A DNA stretch of 64,000 nt from Rhizobium sp. RU33A (GTDB lineage Bacteria > Pseudomonadota > Alphaproteobacteria > Rhizobiales > Rhizobiaceae): positions 62,001 to 126,000 of the forward strand of contig NZ_FTMQ01000001.1 in the NCBI RefSeq assembly GCF_900156055.1. Reading direction: 5' to 3'. Under the pieces are notes generated by a model. It saw only the letters and a program-made list of their open reading frames with translations, was not told the DNA's origin and ran no database searches. Below, one piece after another: positions 10,176 to 18,781 of the stretch (positions are counted from its first letter, which is position 1; each line of letters opens with the position of its first letter). A program made the translations under genes and the position numbers.

Positions 10176-10204
10176 CGAAAAAGAACCCCGCCGAAGCGGG
10201 GTTC
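10176..10204 (-). terminator. Intrinsic terminator on the minus strand
   Basis: A 9-base perfect stem GAACCCCGC/GCGGGGTTC (10183-10191 and 10196-10204) has a TTCG tetraloop on the minus strand and is followed there by TTTTTCG. On the plus strand the hairpin is preceded by A-residues but followed by AGGTAG, so it mainly terminates leftward transcription. It may help weakly after the DUF4142 gene. Confidence 0.75.
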
Positions 10205-10330
10205 AGGTAGGCGCCCAAGGGGCGGCCGGGGGAGGTTCGGGGGAGGGAACAATGATTTGTCTCTTCAACCGGTACGGCGACGCTTTGTTCCATTCGCGGA
10301 ACAAAGAAATACATTGCCTGCTATTCGCGT
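10183..10330 (-). ncRNA. Candidate C-rich small RNA on the minus strand
   Basis: The minus strand of the 396-base gap between the DUF4142 gene and ndh ends in a clear intrinsic terminator but has no gene on that strand. Reading the minus strand, a perfect 9-base hairpin (arms 10283-10291 and 10298-10306, CTTTGTTCC type) is followed by an apparently unpaired C-rich stretch with two CCTCCCCC runs at about 10227-10246, then the terminator. CU-rich unpaired stretches act as anti-Shine-Dalgarno elements in alphaproteobacterial regulatory RNAs. The 5' end is a guess and no convincing promoter was found. Confidence 0.4.
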
Positions 10331-10496
10331 GATCAGAGCTGTTCTGCTTGAGCGTCGCATGGACTGGAAGACGAACTGTTCCTTCCATCGACTGACTGCC
10401 CTTGACCAACCGTCCCGCCTCCGAACCATTCCTCAGGAACATTTCCCGGCACCTTCCGGTTGTCTCGGAACAATGCGAGCAGACAGTGAGGTGATG

Positions 10497-11780
10497 ATGG
10501 AAGACCAATCCAATGTCGGGAGCCGGCCGCGCATCGTGATCGTCGGCGCAGGTTTTGGAGGTCTTGCCTGCGCAAAGGCTCTGGCAGACGCCGAAGTCGA
10601 CGTGACGGTGATCGACCGGCGCAATCACAATCTATTCCAGCCATTGCTCTATCAGGTCGCGACGGCGGCACTTTCGCCTGCGGATATCTCGGAGCCGATC
10701 CGCCGCACATTGGGACGATCCGACAACATCCACGTTTTGATGGGAGAGGTGGTGTCGATCGATACGGACGCCCGCGCAGTCTCGCTTGCCGATGGCGCCG
10801 CGATTTCATACGATCGCCTCGTCATCGCGACTGGCTCAAAATACAATTATTTCGGCCATCAGGACTGGCAGAAACATGCACCGGGGCTGAAGTCGATCCA
10901 TGAAGCCCGCCAGATCCGTCACCGCCTCCTGCTCGCCTTCGAACAGGCCGAGCGAAGCCAGGACGAGGCAGAGCAGCGCCGCCTGTTGACCAGCGTCGTC
11001 ATCGGTGGCGGCCCGACCGGCGTCGAGATGGCCGGCGCCATTTCAGAACTCGGTCGATTCATGATTGATCGCGACTTCCGCAGCCTGCGACCGGAGCAAC
11101 TTCATGTCGTCCTCGTCGAGGCCGGTCCGCGTATTCTGGCAACCTTCCCCGAGAACCTCTCGGATTATGCTGCCGACTATCTACGAAACATCGGCGTGGA
11201 TATCAGGCTGAACACGCCCGTCGAAGACGTCACTGCCGAGGGCGTTCAGGTCAAGGACGGATTCCTGCCGGCGAGCTGCATCGTCTGGGGAGCCGGCGTG
11301 AAGGCATCACCGGCCGCTGACTGGCTGGGCATCGCGCCGGGTCCGGGCGGGCGCCTGCCGGTGGCGCGGGACCTTTCGGTGGATGGCTTAGACGGGGTCT
11401 ACGCCATCGGCGATACCGCGCTGGCTTTCGACGAGGATGGCGAAGCATTGCCCGCCCTCGCTCAGGTGGCCAAACAGCAAGGCACATTTCTCGGCAAAGC
11501 GCTCAAGGCCAACCTCCTGAAAGGAACGGCCGTGCCAGACTTCCGTTTCCGCAACCGCGGCAATACGGCGGTCATCGGCAGAAACGCAGCCATCTTCGAT
11601 TTCGGCACCTGGCAGCTCAAGGGCCGCCTCGGCTGGCTGCTCTGGGCCATCGTCCATGTCTATCTGCTGGTCAATTTCGAGAAGCGCCTGCTTGTCAGTG
11701 TTCAGTGGATCTGGCGCTACACCACCCGTCAGAGAGGCGCGCGCCTGATTGACGAAAACGTCGTTGACCCTGACAAGTAA
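10497..11780 (+). CDS. ndh: Type II NADH:quinone dehydrogenase
   Basis: Non-proton-pumping NADH dehydrogenase of 427 residues that passes electrons from NADH to quinone at the inner face of the membrane. The FAD-binding motif IVIVGAGFGGLACAKAL starts near residue 13. The second dinucleotide site is VVIGGGPTGVEMAGAI. NDH-2 markers HNLFQPLLYQVATAALSP and the FAD segment YAIGDTALA are present. The C-terminus has an amphipathic/transmembrane anchor (LGWLLWAIVHVYLLVNF). The frame is open upstream, but the ATG at 10497 sits about 6 bases after GTGAGG and gives the normal family length. Confidence 0.92.
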   Translation: MEDQSNVGSRPRIVIVGAGFGGLACAKALADAEVDVTVIDRRNHNLFQPLLYQVATAALSPADISEPIRRTLGRSDNIHVLMGEVVSIDTDARAVSLADGAAISYDRLVIATGSKYNYFGHQDWQKHAPGLKSIHEARQIRHRLLLAFEQAERSQDEAEQRRLLTSVVIGGGPTGVEMAGAISELGRFMIDRDFRSLRPEQLHVVLVEAGPRILATFPENLSDYAADYLRNIGVDIRLNTPVEDVTAEGVQVKDGFLPASCIVWGAGVKASPAADWLGIAPGPGGRLPVARDLSVDGLDGVYAIGDTALAFDEDGEALPALAQVAKQQGTFLGKALKANLLKGTAVPDFRFRNRGNTAVIGRNAAIFDFGTWQLKGRLGWLLWAIVHVYLLVNFEKRLLVSVQWIWRYTTRQRGARLIDENVVDPDK

Positions 11781-11917
11781 AGGCCTCCGTTGAGAACCTG
11801 AGGGTGGATGCGCTTTGGAGGTGGACAACCCGATCCGAGATCTGTAGACGTAACGATATTACATAACGAAAAAGATCGAGGCTTGACCGCCAGGGGCTCC
11901 AGGTCCTATGCAAGCAG

Positions 11918-12121
11918 TGACGGTTCCCCGCCGGATGACTCCGAGGGGATTAATAGGGAACACGGTGAGGACGACCCAATAGGGACCAAGACCGTGGCTG
12001 CCCCCGCAACTGTAAGCGGATTGCTGTCCATTCTCGCGGCGTGAAAGCGCCGGGCCACTGCGGGTCACCGTGGGAAGGCAAATGGAAAGCGCATATCCGC
12101 GAGCCAGGAGACCTGCCGTCA
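11918..12121 (+). promoter_or_regulatory. Cobalamin riboswitch (AdoCbl/B12 element)
   Basis: All conserved blocks of the B12 riboswitch are visible in order. A closing stem TGACGG (11918-11923) pairs with CCGTCA (12116-12121). GGGAACACGGTGAGG follows, then the core GCTGCCCCCGCAACTGTAAGCGG near 12000, a GCCACTG...GGGAAGGC arm, and the B12-box GAGCCAGGAGACCTGCC (12101-12117). It lies upstream of a B12-type ABC importer. High cobalamin is expected to repress that importer, probably at translation since no terminator with a T-run follows. Confidence 0.95.
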
Positions 12122-12212
12122 AGTGAAGAAAACGAAGCGGACGGGGTGTTCCGATGGATACGAACTGGCTTTTGCGCTGCGCCGTCTGGCGCGCCGACCA
12201 CATGCCATTTTG

Positions 12213-12235
12213 CCTCCGGAGAAATCCTGCGGAGG
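12213..12235 (+). promoter_or_regulatory. Hairpin sequestering a Shine-Dalgarno, candidate riboswitch expression platform
   Basis: CCTCCG (12213-12218) is the exact complement of CGGAGG (12230-12235), and the latter is the ribosome binding site of the small leader ORF that starts at 12242. Folding this stem would block ribosome access. About 90 bases separate it from the B12-box, and a GCGCC/GGCGC stem (12179-12192) lies between them. Its link to the aptamer state is inferred. Confidence 0.45.
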
Positions 12236-12241
12236 ACTGGC

Positions 12242-12340
12242 ATGCATTTCCTTCCAGATCATGATGCGCAGGGACGGGCGATCGGCCTTGGCCATGGCGT
12301 AACGCTCGGCGTTTCGTCGTTCGATGAGGCCCGCCCATGA
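12242..12340 (+). CDS. Possible 32-residue leader peptide coupled to btuD
   Basis: A small open frame begins with ATG at 12242, five bases after GGAGGA, and ends in a TGA that overlaps the btuD ATG (ATGA at 12337-12340). The peptide starts MHFLPDHDAQGRAIG and has no recognised domain. Good ribosome binding site placement plus stop/start overlap suggests translational coupling of the transporter genes to a riboswitch-controlled start. It could equally be a chance frame, because btuD has its own GAGG site 7 bases before its ATG. Confidence 0.35.
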   Translation: MHFLPDHDAQGRAIGLGHGVTLGVSSFDEARP

Positions 12341-13131
12341 GCTGTTCCAGCAAGGGCTGCCCGATCCGGGTCACCGATATCGGTTGGGGGCCGAAGTCAT
12401 CCCAGTTTTTGGTCCGAGGCGTTTCCTTCTCCCTCGATGCAGGCGACCGGCTGGCAATCGTCGGGCCGAACGGGGCTGGCAAGACCACGCTTCTGCGCTG
12501 CCTCTATCGCGGTGTTAGCCCGCTGGAGGGGCGCGTCGAGGTCGACGGTCAGGATATCTGGCAGATGAGTGCCCGCCAACTTGCCCGCCGGGTGGCGGTC
12601 GTTCTGCAGGAAATGCCGGGCGACTTCCCGTTCACAGTCCGCGACGTGGTGATGATGGGGCGCGTTCCCTGGCGCGAAGGCCTCGCGGGCTGGAGCGAAG
12701 AAGACCGGGCCGAAGCAGACCATGCCCTCGATCATCTCGATCTGCTGCGGCTGGCGAACCGGCAGTTCTCGACCTTGTCGGGAGGTGAGAAGCAGCGTGT
12801 CTTGGTGGCGCGTGCGCTGGCGCAGAAGCCTGAAATCCTCATACTCGACGAGCCGACCAACCATCTGGATATCCGCCACCAGCTCGAGATCCTCGATCTG
12901 CTCGGCGCTTTGAACCTGACGATTATTACCACCCTGCATGACATCAACCTCGCCGCCGAGTTTGCAACACATGTTGCCCTGATGCATGGCGGCCGGATGG
13001 ATGCGTTCGGCCCACCGGAAGCTGTTCTGACCGAACAGGCCCTGTCCGGAACCTTCGGTGTCCTCGCCGCCCGTCAACAGGCGGAGGGCGCTCGGTCCCA
13101 TCGTTTTTCCTTTTCCCTTGCCTTGACCTGA
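12337..13131 (+). CDS. btuD: B12/iron-chelate ABC transporter ATP-binding protein
   Basis: ATPase of 264 residues, FecE/BtuD family, energising import of a corrinoid. Walker A GPNGAGKTTLL, Q-loop VVLQEMPGDFPFTV, signature LSGGEKQRV, Walker B EILILDEPTNHLDI and H-loop TTLHDINLA are all intact. It is the first transporter gene after the cobalamin riboswitch, which makes vitamin B12 or a B12 precursor the likely substrate rather than an iron siderophore. The binding-protein and permease genes follow. Confidence 0.88.
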   Translation: MSCSSKGCPIRVTDIGWGPKSSQFLVRGVSFSLDAGDRLAIVGPNGAGKTTLLRCLYRGVSPLEGRVEVDGQDIWQMSARQLARRVAVVLQEMPGDFPFTVRDVVMMGRVPWREGLAGWSEEDRAEADHALDHLDLLRLANRQFSTLSGGEKQRVLVARALAQKPEILILDEPTNHLDIRHQLEILDLLGALNLTIITTLHDINLAAEFATHVALMHGGRMDAFGPPEAVLTEQALSGTFGVLAARQQAEGARSHRFSFSLALT

Positions 13132-13151
13132 TTTTGAAAGGATCCGCCACT

Positions 13152-14108
13152 ATGGCTTCCCGTCTTCTATTGTCTGCCACGCTCTTTGCTTCGGTCTTCG
13201 CCGCCTCATCGGCATTTGCCTATCCTGTCACGGTCGAGAGCTGCGATCGCGAGGTCACGTTTGACGCACCTCCGGCGCGCGCGGTCTCCAACGACGTCAA
13301 CCTGACCGAGATGATGCTGGCTTTGAAGCTGCAGGACCGCATGGTCGGCTACACCGGGATCTCCGGCTGGAAGACGCTGGATGCGGGGCTTCGGGAAGGC
13401 GTGAAGGAAATGCCGGAGCTTTCGCCGAAATACCCGACCAAGGAAGTGCTGCTGAACGCCGATGCCGATTTCTATTTTGCCGGCTGGAACTACGGCATGA
13501 AGGTCGGCGGCGAGGTGACGCCCGAAACGCTCGAGCCCTTCAAGATCAAGGTCTATGAACTCACCGAATCCTGCATCCATATCATGGCGAAGAACAAGCC
13601 AACGATGGACGACATGTTCATCGACCTGCTGAACCTCGGCAAGATCTTTGACGTCGAAGACCGCGCCGAGGCCCTGGTGGCTGGCTACCGCACGCAACTG
13701 GACGACATCACCACGCGGATTGGCGGGATCGAGAAGCCCGTGCGTGTTTTCGTCTATGATTCCGGCACGGAAAAGCCCTTCACCTCGGGTCGCTTCGGCA
13801 TCCCGACCGCGATGATCGAAGCCGCAGGCGGCGTGAACATCATGGAAGACGTCGAAAAGAGCTGGACGGAAGTGTCCTGGGAGCCGGTGATCGAGCGCAA
13901 TCCGGAAGTTGTCGTCATCGTCAACTATGGCGATGTCACGGCCGAACAGAAGATCGCGTTCATGAAGGAAAACCCGGCCTTCAAGAATCTCGATGCCGTC
14001 AAGCAGGATCGCTTTGTGGTCCTGGAATATGTTGAGGCAACGCCTGGGCCGCGCAATGTCCAGGCGATCGAGCGGCTCGCAAACACCTTCCATCCGCGCA
14101 ACATGTAA
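13152..14108 (+). CDS. btuF: B12-type ABC transporter periplasmic binding protein
   Basis: Cluster A (BtuF/FepB/TroA-type) binding protein of 318 residues. A signal peptide covers residues 1-23 (ending ASSAFA). The mature part starts YPVTVESCDREVTF. Typical elements are ARAVSNDVNLTEMMLAL, GYTGISGWKTLD, the long linker helix around ALVAGYRTQLDDITTRI, and NPEVVVIVNYGD. The start at 13152 follows GAAAGGATC; an upstream TTG in frame is less likely. Riboswitch control points to cobalamin. The sequence alone would also fit a siderophore-binding protein. Confidence 0.85.
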   Translation: MASRLLLSATLFASVFAASSAFAYPVTVESCDREVTFDAPPARAVSNDVNLTEMMLALKLQDRMVGYTGISGWKTLDAGLREGVKEMPELSPKYPTKEVLLNADADFYFAGWNYGMKVGGEVTPETLEPFKIKVYELTESCIHIMAKNKPTMDDMFIDLLNLGKIFDVEDRAEALVAGYRTQLDDITTRIGGIEKPVRVFVYDSGTEKPFTSGRFGIPTAMIEAAGGVNIMEDVEKSWTEVSWEPVIERNPEVVVIVNYGDVTAEQKIAFMKENPAFKNLDAVKQDRFVVLEYVEATPGPRNVQAIERLANTFHPRNM

Positions 14109-14114
14109 GCCTTG

Positions 14115-14141
14115 AGGCGGGGCCGTGATCCGGCCCCGCCT
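14115..14141 (+). promoter_or_regulatory. Intercistronic stem-loop between btuF and btuC
   Basis: A perfect 11-base GC-rich inverted repeat AGGCGGGGCCG (14115-14125) and its complement (14131-14141) with a 5-base loop begins 6 bases after the btuF stop codon. No T-run follows, so full termination is unlikely. It probably stabilises the upstream mRNA or lowers read-through into the permease gene. Confidence 0.6.
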
Positions 14142-14165
14142 GGCGTGAAACTTCAAGGCAGCATG

Positions 14166-15173
14166 ATGCACGGTCGCATGTTTCTCTGGGTGGGTCTGGC
14201 TCTGATGCTGCTGGCCCTCTGCCTGACGGCGGGCGTCTCCTTGGGCTCCGCTCCCATTCCGGTCAGCACTGTCTGGTCGATCGTGGCCAACAAACTCGCA
14301 CCCGGTACATTTGAAGTGACATGGTCGCCCGGTCGCGAGAGCATCGTCTGGGACGTTCGCTTCCCGCGCGTAATTCTGGCTGGCCTGGTCGGAGCCGGAC
14401 TCGCGACGGTCGGAGCCGTCCTGCAGGCGGTGACCCGTAATCCACTGGCTGACCCGCATCTGCTCGGCGTCTCGTCCGGCGGCGCCCTGGGTGCGATTAT
14501 CGCGCTCCTCCATACCGGCCTTGTCTTCGGCCTGGTCACCGTACCGCTCTTTGCCTTCGGCGGTTCCTTGGCTGCGACGCTCGCGGTTGTCACCGTGACC
14601 CGCTTCACCGGGGCAGGTGCCGATCGCCTGGTGCTGACCGGTGTGGCCATCGCTTTTGTGGCGACCTCGCTCGGAAATCTTGCGATCTTCCTCGGAGATC
14701 CACGCGCCGCCCACACGGTGGTCTTCTGGATGTTGGGAGGGCTCGGCCTCGCCCAATGGTCGCATCTTCTTTACCCAGTGACGGTGCTTTCTGCTTGCCT
14801 CGTCTTCCTCGTCGTGCGAGCCCGGGAAATCAACGCCATGGCCATGGGGGACGAAACTGCGGCGACGCTCGGCATTCCGGTCGCCAGATTCCGCGCAGAA
14901 CTCTTCGTCGTCACTGCGCTTCTGACAGGCGTGATGGTCGCCTTTTCGGGTGCCATCGGCTTTGTGGGCCTTCTGGTTCCGCATTTTGTCCGCCTGACCG
15001 CGGGCAGCGACAATATCAGGGTCATTCCCCTTTCGGCGTTGGCCGGCGCCGTTATCCTCATTCTGGCCGATATCGTGTCGCGCACGATCATGGCGCCCGA
15101 GGATGTCCCGATCGGGGTGATTACCGGTTTGGCAGGCGGGCTCGCTTTCATTCTTCTGCTGCGGCGCCGATAG
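14166..15173 (+). CDS. btuC: B12-type ABC transporter permease, FecCD/BtuC family
   Basis: Permease of 335 residues with about ten transmembrane helices, the FecCD family layout. Family landmarks are the RFPRVILAGLVGAGLATVGAVLQAV segment, NPLADPHLLGVSSGGALGA, GFVGLLVPHFVRL and the C-terminal EDVPIGVITGLAGG near the ATPase-coupling end. The ATG at 14166 has AAGG about 7 bases upstream; ATG 14163 is an equal alternative. A TTG at 14112 lies at the edge of the intercistronic hairpin and is rejected as start. It completes the importer with the two preceding genes. Confidence 0.88.
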   Translation: MHGRMFLWVGLALMLLALCLTAGVSLGSAPIPVSTVWSIVANKLAPGTFEVTWSPGRESIVWDVRFPRVILAGLVGAGLATVGAVLQAVTRNPLADPHLLGVSSGGALGAIIALLHTGLVFGLVTVPLFAFGGSLAATLAVVTVTRFTGAGADRLVLTGVAIAFVATSLGNLAIFLGDPRAAHTVVFWMLGGLGLAQWSHLLYPVTVLSACLVFLVVRAREINAMAMGDETAATLGIPVARFRAELFVVTALLTGVMVAFSGAIGFVGLLVPHFVRLTAGSDNIRVIPLSALAGAVILILADIVSRTIMAPEDVPIGVITGLAGGLAFILLLRRR

Positions 15174-15196
15174 TTCGACCAGTCCTATTGCTCCTG

Positions 15197-15230
15197 TTTC
15201 GTTTTTGCCTAGACTGAAGAAAAAACGAAA
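15197..15230 (+). promoter_or_regulatory. Candidate GlpR operator upstream of glpR
   Basis: A perfect 10-base inverted repeat TTTCGTTTTT (15197-15206) and AAAAACGAAA (15221-15230), separated by 14 bases, ends 17 bases before the glpR start codon. DeoR/GlpR-type repressors recognise TTCG-containing half sites, and the same TTCGTTT word recurs before glpD. This supports autoregulation by GlpR. Confidence 0.55.
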
Positions 15231-15247
15231 TAAGGGGAGGGGGCGGC

Positions 15248-16036
15248 ATGATGTTCTCCGCGAGACAGGCCGAGATCATGAACTTGGCCAAGGAGCAGGG
15301 CCGCGTTCTGGTGGACGAGCTCGCTGCGCGCTTCGCGGTCACGCCGCAAACGATTCGCAAGGATCTGAACGACCTGTGCGACGCACGCGCGCTCAACCGT
15401 ATTCACGGCGGTGCCGTCTTCCCGAGTGGAAACGAAAACGTCAAATACGAGGCGCGCCGTTCGATGGCGGCCGGGGAGAAGCAGGCGATAGGCCGTGCCG
15501 CCGCCAACCTGATCCCGGACAACTCCTCCCTGTTCATCAACATCGGCACCACGACGGAAGCCGTGGGTGAAGCGCTTGTTGACCACAGGGAATTGATGGT
15601 CATCACCAACAATATCAATGTCGCCAATCGCTTGCGTGTCTATCCCTCGATCGAGGTGGTGATCGCCGGCGGTGTGGTTCGTGGATCGGACGGCGGTATC
15701 GTCGGCGAGGCGGCCGTTGATTTCATCCGTCAGTTCAAGGTGGATTTCGCTGTGATCGGCGTCTCTGCGATCGACGAAGATGGTGCACTGCTCGATTTCG
15801 ATTTCCGCGAAGTGAAAGTCGCCCAGGCCATCATCGCCAACGCGCGGCATGTCATTCTGGTCTCCGACTCATCGAAATTCGAGCGCACCGCGCCGGTCCG
15901 CATCGGACATATTTCGCAAGTTCAAACCTTTATCACCGATCATTGTCCGTCCAGCAGTATCCGGGACATCTGCGCCGAGCGCGATGTCAGGATCATCGAA
16001 ACTGCGCCGGTCGACCGCAATATAGCGGCAGAATAA
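15248..16036 (+). CDS. glpR: Glycerol-3-phosphate-responsive DeoR-family repressor
   Basis: Repressor of 262 residues. The N-terminal winged helix at about residues 4-55 has RQAEIMNLAKEQGRVLVDEL and VTPQTIRKDLNDL, followed by the DeoR signature NRIHGGAV. The C-terminal DeoRC effector domain has INIGTTTEAV, LMVITNNINVANRL, VIAGGVVRGSDGGIVG and DFAVIGVSAID. It directly precedes glpD on the same strand with an operator-like repeat on each side. It is expected to repress the glp operon until glycerol-3-phosphate accumulates. ATG 15248 follows a GGGGAGGGGG ribosome binding site. Confidence 0.92.
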   Translation: MMFSARQAEIMNLAKEQGRVLVDELAARFAVTPQTIRKDLNDLCDARALNRIHGGAVFPSGNENVKYEARRSMAAGEKQAIGRAAANLIPDNSSLFINIGTTTEAVGEALVDHRELMVITNNINVANRLRVYPSIEVVIAGGVVRGSDGGIVGEAAVDFIRQFKVDFAVIGVSAIDEDGALLDFDFREVKVAQAIIANARHVILVSDSSKFERTAPVRIGHISQVQTFITDHCPSSSIRDICAERDVRIIETAPVDRNIAAE

Positions 16037-16037
16037 C

Positions 16038-16067
16038 TTTCGTTTGACATTCGTTTAAATTTCGAAA
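16038..16067 (+). promoter_or_regulatory. Candidate GlpR operator upstream of glpD
   Basis: Two direct copies of TTCGTTT (16039-16045 and 16050-16056) are 11 bases apart, one helical turn. They are followed by the palindrome TTTCGAAA (16060-16067). They lie in the 91-base gap between glpR and glpD and share the TTCGTTT word with the dyad before glpR. Binding by GlpR is inferred. Confidence 0.5.
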
Positions 16068-16127
16068 AAGATAATCCTACTTTCGCAATAGCAGCAAATG
16101 CTGCAGGTGCGAACATGCGGAGGAACG

Positions 16128-17639
16128 ATGTCGGGGCAGCCAATTTACGATCTCTTTGTGATCGGCGGCGGGATCAACGGGACTGGGATCGCGCGCGACG
16201 CGGCCGGCCGTGGTTACTCCGTTGCCTTGGCTGAAATGAACGATTTCGCCTCCGGCACCTCCTCGGGCGCAACGAAGCTCATCCATGGTGGTCTTCGGTA
16301 TCTCGAGCACTACGAGTTTCGCCTGGTCCGCGAAGCGCTCATGGAGCGCGAAGTCCTCTGGGCCATGGCGCCGCATGTGATCTGGCCTTTGCGGTTCGTT
16401 TTGCCCTTCCAGAAGGGCGGCATTCGCCCCGCCTGGCTCATTCGCCTCGGCCTTTTCCTGTACGACAATCTGGGTGGTCGCAAGCTTTTGCCGCCGACCA
16501 AAACCCTCGATCTGCGCCGCGATCCAGCTGGCAAGCCGTTGAAGCCAGTCTTCTCCAAGGCGTTCGAATATTCGGACGGCTGGGTCGATGACGCGCGCAT
16601 GGTCGTTCTCAATGCCCGCGATGCACAGATCCGCGGTGCGACGATCTTGAGCCGCAACCGTGTCGTCTCGGCCCACCGCGAAGACGGCCACTGGGTCGTC
16701 ACGACGAAGTCGCAGCGCGACGGCTCCATCGTCACCCACAAGGCCCGAATGCTAGTCAATGCAGCCGGCCCCTGGGTCGATCAGGTTCTGGCGGGCGCCT
16801 TCGGCCGCAACAATGTTCACAATGTACGCCTTGTGCAGGGCAGCCATATCGTGGTGCGCAAGAAGTTCACCGACGCACGCGCATACTTCTTCCAGAACCC
16901 CGACAACCGCATCATTTTTGCCATCCCCTATGAGGGGGAATTCACCTTGATTGGCACGACGGACCGGGATTTCACCGAAGACCCCAAGGACGTTCGCATC
17001 AGCCCCGAAGAGGTGAACTACCTCTGCGGCGCCGCGAGCGAGTATTTCCAGGAACCGATCCGCCCTGACGATATCGTCTGGAGCTATTCCGCCGTGCGGC
17101 CGCTCTTCGACGACGGCGCATCAAAGGCTCAGGAAGCGACCCGCGACTACGTGCTGAAGGTCGAAGGGGCAAACGAAGAGCCCCCGCTGCTCAACGTCTT
17201 CGGCGGCAAGCTGACGACGTATCGTCGTCTGGCCGAACATGCCCTGGAGAAAATCGGTGAGACGATCGGGCCGAAGGGCACGCCATGGACGGCGGGCAGT
17301 CGTCTGCCCGGCGGCGACTTCGCCGCGACGGCATTCGAACCAACGGTCGCCGATCTCCTGAAAGCCTATCCATTCTTGGAGCGAGGGCACGCCGAGCGTT
17401 TGATCCGCTGCTACGGAACGGATTCGAAATCGATTCTGGGCAAGGCCCGGTCTTCGGCTGATCTCGGTCGCCACTTCGGCGGCACGCTTTACGAGGCGGA
17501 GGTTCGCTGGCTGGTGGAAATGGAATGGGCGGTTACGGCCGAAGACGTGCTGTGGCGCCGAACGAAACAGGGTCTATTCCTGACGCCGGAGGAGGCGAAG
17601 GGGCTGGATGCCTATCTGGGGATGCTGGCGGCGGCCTGA
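16128..17639 (+). CDS. glpD: Aerobic glycerol-3-phosphate dehydrogenase
   Basis: FAD-dependent membrane-associated enzyme of 503 residues that oxidises glycerol-3-phosphate to dihydroxyacetone phosphate and feeds the quinone pool. The N-terminal FAD site reads DLFVIGGGINGTGIARDAAGRGYS. The family motif SGTSSGATKLIHGGLRYLEHYEF follows. The substrate-binding region has NAAGPWVD and LIGTTDRDF, and GGKLTTYRRLAEHAL closes the FAD domain. The ATG at 16128 follows GCGGAGGA. It leads the operon carrying the glycerol ABC importer, supplying the catabolic step after GlpK. Confidence 0.95.
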   Translation: MSGQPIYDLFVIGGGINGTGIARDAAGRGYSVALAEMNDFASGTSSGATKLIHGGLRYLEHYEFRLVREALMEREVLWAMAPHVIWPLRFVLPFQKGGIRPAWLIRLGLFLYDNLGGRKLLPPTKTLDLRRDPAGKPLKPVFSKAFEYSDGWVDDARMVVLNARDAQIRGATILSRNRVVSAHREDGHWVVTTKSQRDGSIVTHKARMLVNAAGPWVDQVLAGAFGRNNVHNVRLVQGSHIVVRKKFTDARAYFFQNPDNRIIFAIPYEGEFTLIGTTDRDFTEDPKDVRISPEEVNYLCGAASEYFQEPIRPDDIVWSYSAVRPLFDDGASKAQEATRDYVLKVEGANEEPPLLNVFGGKLTTYRRLAEHALEKIGETIGPKGTPWTAGSRLPGGDFAATAFEPTVADLLKAYPFLERGHAERLIRCYGTDSKSILGKARSSADLGRHFGGTLYEAEVRWLVEMEWAVTAEDVLWRRTKQGLFLTPEEAKGLDAYLGMLAAA

Positions 17640-17690
17640 TCGCCCATCTCACGGATAAAGACCGACGGTTTGGAGGAGGCCCGAGGACAT

Positions 17691-18770
<1,080 letters not shown>

Positions 18771-18781
18771 GGAGCAACGTC

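Noticed and set aside
10257..10496. N-terminal extension of the NADH dehydrogenase
   Set aside because: No ribosome binding site, unlike the family N-terminus, and covers the candidate minus-strand small RNA.
12041..12340. 99-codon frame overlapping the cobalamin riboswitch
   Set aside because: Its first two-thirds run through the riboswitch aptamer and lack a ribosome binding site; only the last 32 codons are kept as a low-confidence leader ORF.
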